Source: Helicobacteraceae bacterium UBA6016 (GTDB lineage Bacteria > Campylobacterota > Campylobacteria > Campylobacterales > UBA6016). From it: 9,245 nucleotides of DNA. Below the pieces are notes generated by a model that searched no databases, had not been told where the DNA came from, and worked only from the letters and a program-made list of their open reading frames with translations. Both the position numbers and the translations under genes were made by a program. Positions 6,959 to 9,245 of this stretch are shown in pieces; positions within the stretch are counted from its first letter, which is position 1; every line of letters begins with the position of its first letter. The stretch is taken from the NCBI GenBank assembly GCA_002428055.1, contig DIZY01000083.1, positions 240 to 9,484 on the forward strand. Reading direction: 5' to 3'.

Positions 6959-7378
6959 TTGAAATATTTTATAGCTAGCGACCATGCCGGAAAAATACTG
7001 AGAGCGTATGTAAAAAAACTGCTGGAAGACAAGGGTTTTGAGGTTGTGGATCTCGGGTGTGAAGAGGCGAGGGTAGATTATCCTGATTTTGCGAATAAGC
7101 TTTGTGAAGCTGTACTTGGCGATAAAGCTTCAAAAGGGGTGCTTATCTGCGGTAGCGGAATAGGAATGAGTATGGCGGCAAACAGGCATATCGGCATACG
7201 AGCCGCTCTTTGTCACGACGCATATACGGCGGCGGCGGCAAGGGCGCACAATGATGCAAATGTGCTTTGCATGGGTGAGAGAGCTATTGGATTTGGCGTT
7301 GTGGAGTCTATCATTGAGGCGTGGCTGAAAGCTGAGTTTGAAGGCGGCAGACATGCGGATAGGATCGCAAAGTTTTAA
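6959..7378 (+). CDS. rpiB: Ribose-5-phosphate isomerase B
   Basis: Interconverts ribulose 5-phosphate and ribose 5-phosphate in the cytoplasm (non-oxidative pentose phosphate pathway), feeding PRPP and nucleotide synthesis. The 139 residues (family about 140-150) show DHAG (8-11), DYPDFA (40-45), the active-site ICGSGIGMSMAANR (63-76) with the catalytic base C64, H97 in RAHNDANVL, and the phosphate-binding GGRHADRI (129-136). RpiA is unrelated in sequence, so the assignment is clear. The LacAB/RpiB family also includes galactose-6-phosphate isomerase subunits, but the intact Cys and HND motifs favour RpiB. Start is TTG behind a very strong Shine-Dalgarno. It is the first gene of the second block, and Apt two genes downstream uses PRPP derived from its product, a modest metabolic link. 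Confidence 0.97.
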   Translation: MKYFIASDHAGKILRAYVKKLLEDKGFEVVDLGCEEARVDYPDFANKLCEAVLGDKASKGVLICGSGIGMSMAANRHIGIRAALCHDAYTAAAARAHNDANVLCMGERAIGFGVVESIIEAWLKAEFEGGRHADRIAKF

Positions 7379-7390
7379 TGAGGTCTTTGA

Positions 7391-7720
7391 ATGTTTGATT
7401 GGTTGCTTCTCAGCGGAAATCTTCTCTTGATTGGGTTTTTGGCATTTAAAATGTACTACTTTAAAAACCTTTCAGAAAAAGAAAAAAGTTCGACGAGCGC
7501 CACAAAAACAACGCTTGAAGAGGCTGAAAATCTCATCAGAAAATACCAGCTACAGCTTCAAAGAAGTCTCGGGGATATAGATATTCTCAACGAAGAGCTT
7601 GGAAAACTCAGAAACGATGTAAAGACGATAAAAGGCAGAAATAGTCAATTTAGACTTGAAAATGACAGGCTAAAAAGTAGAATAAAAGAGCTTGAAAACA
7701 AAATAGAAGCGCTAATCTAG
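7391..7720 (+). CDS. Small single-helix membrane protein with coiled coil
   Basis: Unknown function, 109 residues. An N-terminal hydrophobic helix (about 5-23) is followed by a basic stretch (K20, K25, K30, K32), a short Ser/Thr linker (33-41) and a long charged helix (about 42-109). In the last part, Leu/Ile spaced in heptad fashion (LRNDVKTIKG, LKSRIKELENKIEAL) indicates a coiled coil. Positive charge just after the helix predicts a cytoplasmic C-terminus. GAGG at 7380-7383 lies 7 nt before the ATG. Its place between rpiB and apt matches a small membrane protein (Cj0926) that I recall in C. jejuni, which suggests a conserved lineage gene. The layout resembles YhcB/ZapG-type envelope or division proteins in general shape only; I see no sequence homology and infer no function. 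Confidence 0.82.
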   Translation: MFDWLLLSGNLLLIGFLAFKMYYFKNLSEKEKSSTSATKTTLEEAENLIRKYQLQLQRSLGDIDILNEELGKLRNDVKTIKGRNSQFRLENDRLKSRIKELENKIEALI

Positions 7721-7734
7721 CCAGATAAGCAAAA

Positions 7735-7741
7735 AAGGAGG
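7735..7741 (+). promoter_or_regulatory. Full-consensus Shine-Dalgarno for apt (supports the GTG start)
   Basis: AAGGAGG, complementary to the 16S rRNA 3' end, ends 6 nt before GTG 7748 within the 27-nt gap after the coiled-coil gene. It selects GTG as the apt start. The gap itself shows no clear promoter or terminator. Confidence 0.85.
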
Positions 7742-7747
7742 AGCGCA

Positions 7748-8296
7748 GTGAAGAGATTGGACGAAAAAAACAGAGAGATTATTGTTTCATCGATTAGAGA
7801 TATACCTGATTTTCCAAAACCGGGCATAGTTTTTAAGGATATTACAACACTGCTTAACGACGGTACGGCATACTCACTTTTGATGTCGCACCTAAATGAG
7901 AGATATATAGATTATAAACTGGATTTTATAGCTGGTATCGAGAGTAGGGGTTTTATATTTGGCTCAGCGCTTGCCGCATCTTTGGGCGTTGGATTTGTGC
8001 CTATCAGAAAGCCGGGCAAATTGCCAAGTACCGTGGTGAGTGAGAAGTATTCGCTAGAGTACGGTACGGATGAGGTTCAGATGCATATAGATGCATTTAG
8101 GGGGGTTGAGGGCGCAAGAGTGCTCCTTGTTGACGACCTAATAGCTACGGGAGGTACTGCGGTAGCAGCGGCAAATCTTATCAATAAAGTGGGCGGCAAC
8201 TGCGTTGAAGCTTGTTTTGTGGTAGAGCTTGGATTTTTGCCGGGGCGAGCCAAACTAGAGAGTCTCACCGAAGTTTATTCGATTTTAACGGTATAG
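7748..8296 (+). CDS. apt: Adenine phosphoribosyltransferase
   Basis: Salvages adenine with PRPP to give AMP and pyrophosphate in the cytoplasm. The 182 residues match the usual length of about 170-185. The N-terminal IRDIPDFPKPGIVFKDIT (16-33) is the Apt signature, GIESRGFIFG (63-72) lies at the purine/PRPP site, and the PRPP-binding loop is VLLVDDLIATGGT (125-137), with the two acidic residues D129 and D130. Start is GTG behind a consensus Shine-Dalgarno; an ATG inside the gene would cut off the signature. The stop codon overlaps the Shine-Dalgarno region of the following dedA gene (7 nt between genes), so the two are probably cotranscribed and coupled. Confidence 0.97.
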   Translation: MKRLDEKNREIIVSSIRDIPDFPKPGIVFKDITTLLNDGTAYSLLMSHLNERYIDYKLDFIAGIESRGFIFGSALAASLGVGFVPIRKPGKLPSTVVSEKYSLEYGTDEVQMHIDAFRGVEGARVLLVDDLIATGGTAVAAANLINKVGGNCVEACFVVELGFLPGRAKLESLTEVYSILTV

Positions 8297-8303
8297 GAAC
8301 GGT

Positions 8304-8906
8304 ATGGAAGAAGCTCTAATAAGACTGTTAACCGAGCACGGTTATCCCATTTTATTCATCTGGAGTATGATGGAGGGTGAGATCGGGCTTGTGATGGCGG
8401 GGCTTCTTGCTCACACGGGGCATATGAATGTCGCTATAGCTATTTTTGTAGCCGGCGTAGGCGGTTTTTTGGGAGATCAGTTTTGGTTTTATATAGGCAG
8501 GTACAATAAAAAATATACGCTTGAGTATTTTAGATCTCATAGACGAAAGGTGGCTTTAGCCCATCTTTTGCTAAGAAAATACGGCTGGCCAATTATATTT
8601 GTGCAACGCTATTTATATGGACTTAGAACTATTATTCCGATGGCGATAGGCACAACCAGATATGACAAAAAAAAATTTGCGTTTATAAATCTGATAAGTG
8701 CATTTGTCTGGGCGGCCATCACGATACTGCTAACATATTTTTTGGGCGAGGTGATATTAAAAGCGCTCCACTATATGAAAGCGCATTGGTATTTTGCGGC
8801 GCCGTTCGTAGTTGTTATTTTGGGCGCATTTTATTATTATATTAACAAATTCTCAAAACCGAAACAAAAAATTTCAAGGGAACATGCAGATGAAAATAAC
8901 ATTTAA
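8304..8906 (+). CDS. DedA-family inner-membrane protein
   Basis: DedA proteins are polytopic inner-membrane proteins of the VTT/SNARE-associated superfamily. Members are implicated in proton-motive-force homeostasis and in lipid carrier or phospholipid flipping. The 200 residues show the re-entrant acidic segment MMEGEIGLVMAGLLAH (22-37), GFLGDQFWFYIGR (54-66), and the hallmark QRYLYGLRTIIPMAIGTTR (101-119). R102 and R108, spaced by six, correspond to arginines reported essential in E. coli YqjA. Hydrophobic helices follow at about 128-150 and 163-181, with a basic/acidic C-terminal tail. The start at ATG 8304 has AGGAA at 8295-8299. The last 17 nt overlap pepA. Which substrate this member handles cannot be told; dedA homologues are often present in several copies. 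Confidence 0.92.
   Translation: MEEALIRLLTEHGYPILFIWSMMEGEIGLVMAGLLAHTGHMNVAIAIFVAGVGGFLGDQFWFYIGRYNKKYTLEYFRSHRRKVALAHLLLRKYGWPIIFVQRYLYGLRTIIPMAIGTTRYDKKKFAFINLISAFVWAAITILLTYFLGEVILKALHYMKAHWYFAAPFVVVILGAFYYYINKFSKPKQKISREHADENNI
8876..8881 (+). promoter_or_regulatory. Shine-Dalgarno deciding the pepA start
   Basis: AAGGGA lies 2 nt before an ATG at 8884 and 8 nt before a second in-frame ATG at 8890. Only the second spacing is normal, so 8890 is preferred. The site lies inside the dedA coding sequence. Confidence 0.7.
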
Positions 8907-9245
8907 AAATAAAGATATAGCCTCCGTAAAAACGGATGTTCAAATAATTTTACTGGAAAAAAAACCGTCTATAAAAAAATTTGTCGGCGAAAATGACATT
9001 GAAGCTCTAGAGGAGTCCGGTTTTTTTAAAGAGTCAGGCGACTCTTTTTATGTGAGCTCGTCTAAGAGGTTATATCTAAAACTAAAAGATTTTGATACAG
9101 AAGAGATAAAAGTGGCCGCAGCAAAGGCGTATTCGGCTCTCAAAAATTTTAGTTTTAAAAGTGCAAAAGTTGAAGTGTGCGGGGATGTGCAGTTATTTTG
9201 CGCGGCGTTTACCGAGGGGTTTATTCTCGGCGGATACTCGTTTGA
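8890..9245 (+). CDS. pepA: Leucyl aminopeptidase (M17), N-terminal part, cut by the window edge
   Basis: PepA is a cytoplasmic, hexameric, two-metal M17 aminopeptidase that removes N-terminal residues from peptides; some homologues also bind DNA. Only the first 118 codons are here. They cover the N-terminal non-catalytic domain, with alternating strands and helices (VQIILLEKK, KRLYLKLKDF, AAAKAYSALKNF, KVEVC), and end with FTEGFILGGYSF, the EG..LG.Y.F segment just before the catalytic domain in this family. The metal ligands would lie beyond base 9245, so activity cannot be judged. The frame stays open to the edge. ATG 8884 is an alternative start two codons earlier. The identification is supported by dedA-pepA adjacency as I recall it in C. 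jejuni (Cj0928-Cj0929). The 17-nt overlap with dedA suggests coupled translation. Confidence 0.88.
   Translation, partial: MKITFKNKDIASVKTDVQIILLEKKPSIKKFVGENDIEALEESGFFKESGDSFYVSSSKRLYLKLKDFDTEEIKVAAAKAYSALKNFSFKSAKVEVCGDVQLFCAAFTEGFILGGYSF

Noticed and set aside
1..9245. Search for CRISPR arrays, insertion sequences, tRNA genes, attachment sites and toxin-antitoxin or defence genes
   Set aside because: No spaced direct repeats, transposase motifs, tRNA-like folds or foreign-looking segments were seen; the window is continuous housekeeping coding sequence.

Overview
The window looks like a chromosomal housekeeping segment from a member of the Campylobacterota (Epsilonproteobacteria). The assignment rests on the style of the proteins (a compact 627-residue class A penicillin-binding protein, an epsilon-type Maf, a PepA N-terminus) and on gene order. 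The order rpiB - small membrane protein - apt - dedA - pepA, and alaS next to maf and a pbpA-type gene, match what I remember of Campylobacter jejuni (the Cj0925-Cj0929 and Cj0506-Cj0508 loci). That comparison is from memory, not from a search. GC looks moderate by eye and was not counted, so I do not name a genus.

All ten genes are on the + strand and packed almost without gaps. Block 1 (1-6900) holds the 3' part of alaS, a four-helix CopD/HemJ-like membrane protein, maf, bioF, a stand-alone peptide-type ABC ATPase and a bifunctional class A PBP. Maf/bioF, bioF/ABC and ABC/PBP each overlap by 4 nt (ATGA, TTGA, ATGA), so these four genes are probably translationally coupled. Block 2 (6959-9245) holds rpiB, a small one-helix coiled-coil protein, apt, a DedA-family membrane protein and the 5' part of pepA. 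The 58-nt gap between the blocks (6901-6958) is the largest non-coding stretch. It carries a possible promoter and a very strong Shine-Dalgarno sequence. No other gap exceeds about 30 nt.

The genes cover translation (alaS), nucleotide sanitation and salvage (maf, apt), biotin synthesis (bioF), pentose phosphate metabolism (rpiB), cell wall synthesis (pbp), membrane functions (dedA, CopD-like) and peptide turnover (pepA). They do not form one pathway. Shared growth-linked expression is the simplest reading.

I found no mobile element, CRISPR array, RNA gene, phage gene or defence system, and no sign of recent transfer. I do not think the window holds an undescribed system. The items most worth a second look are the orphan ABC ATPase, the coiled-coil membrane protein between rpiB and apt, the unplaced subtype of the Maf protein, and the CopD/HemJ-like protein.
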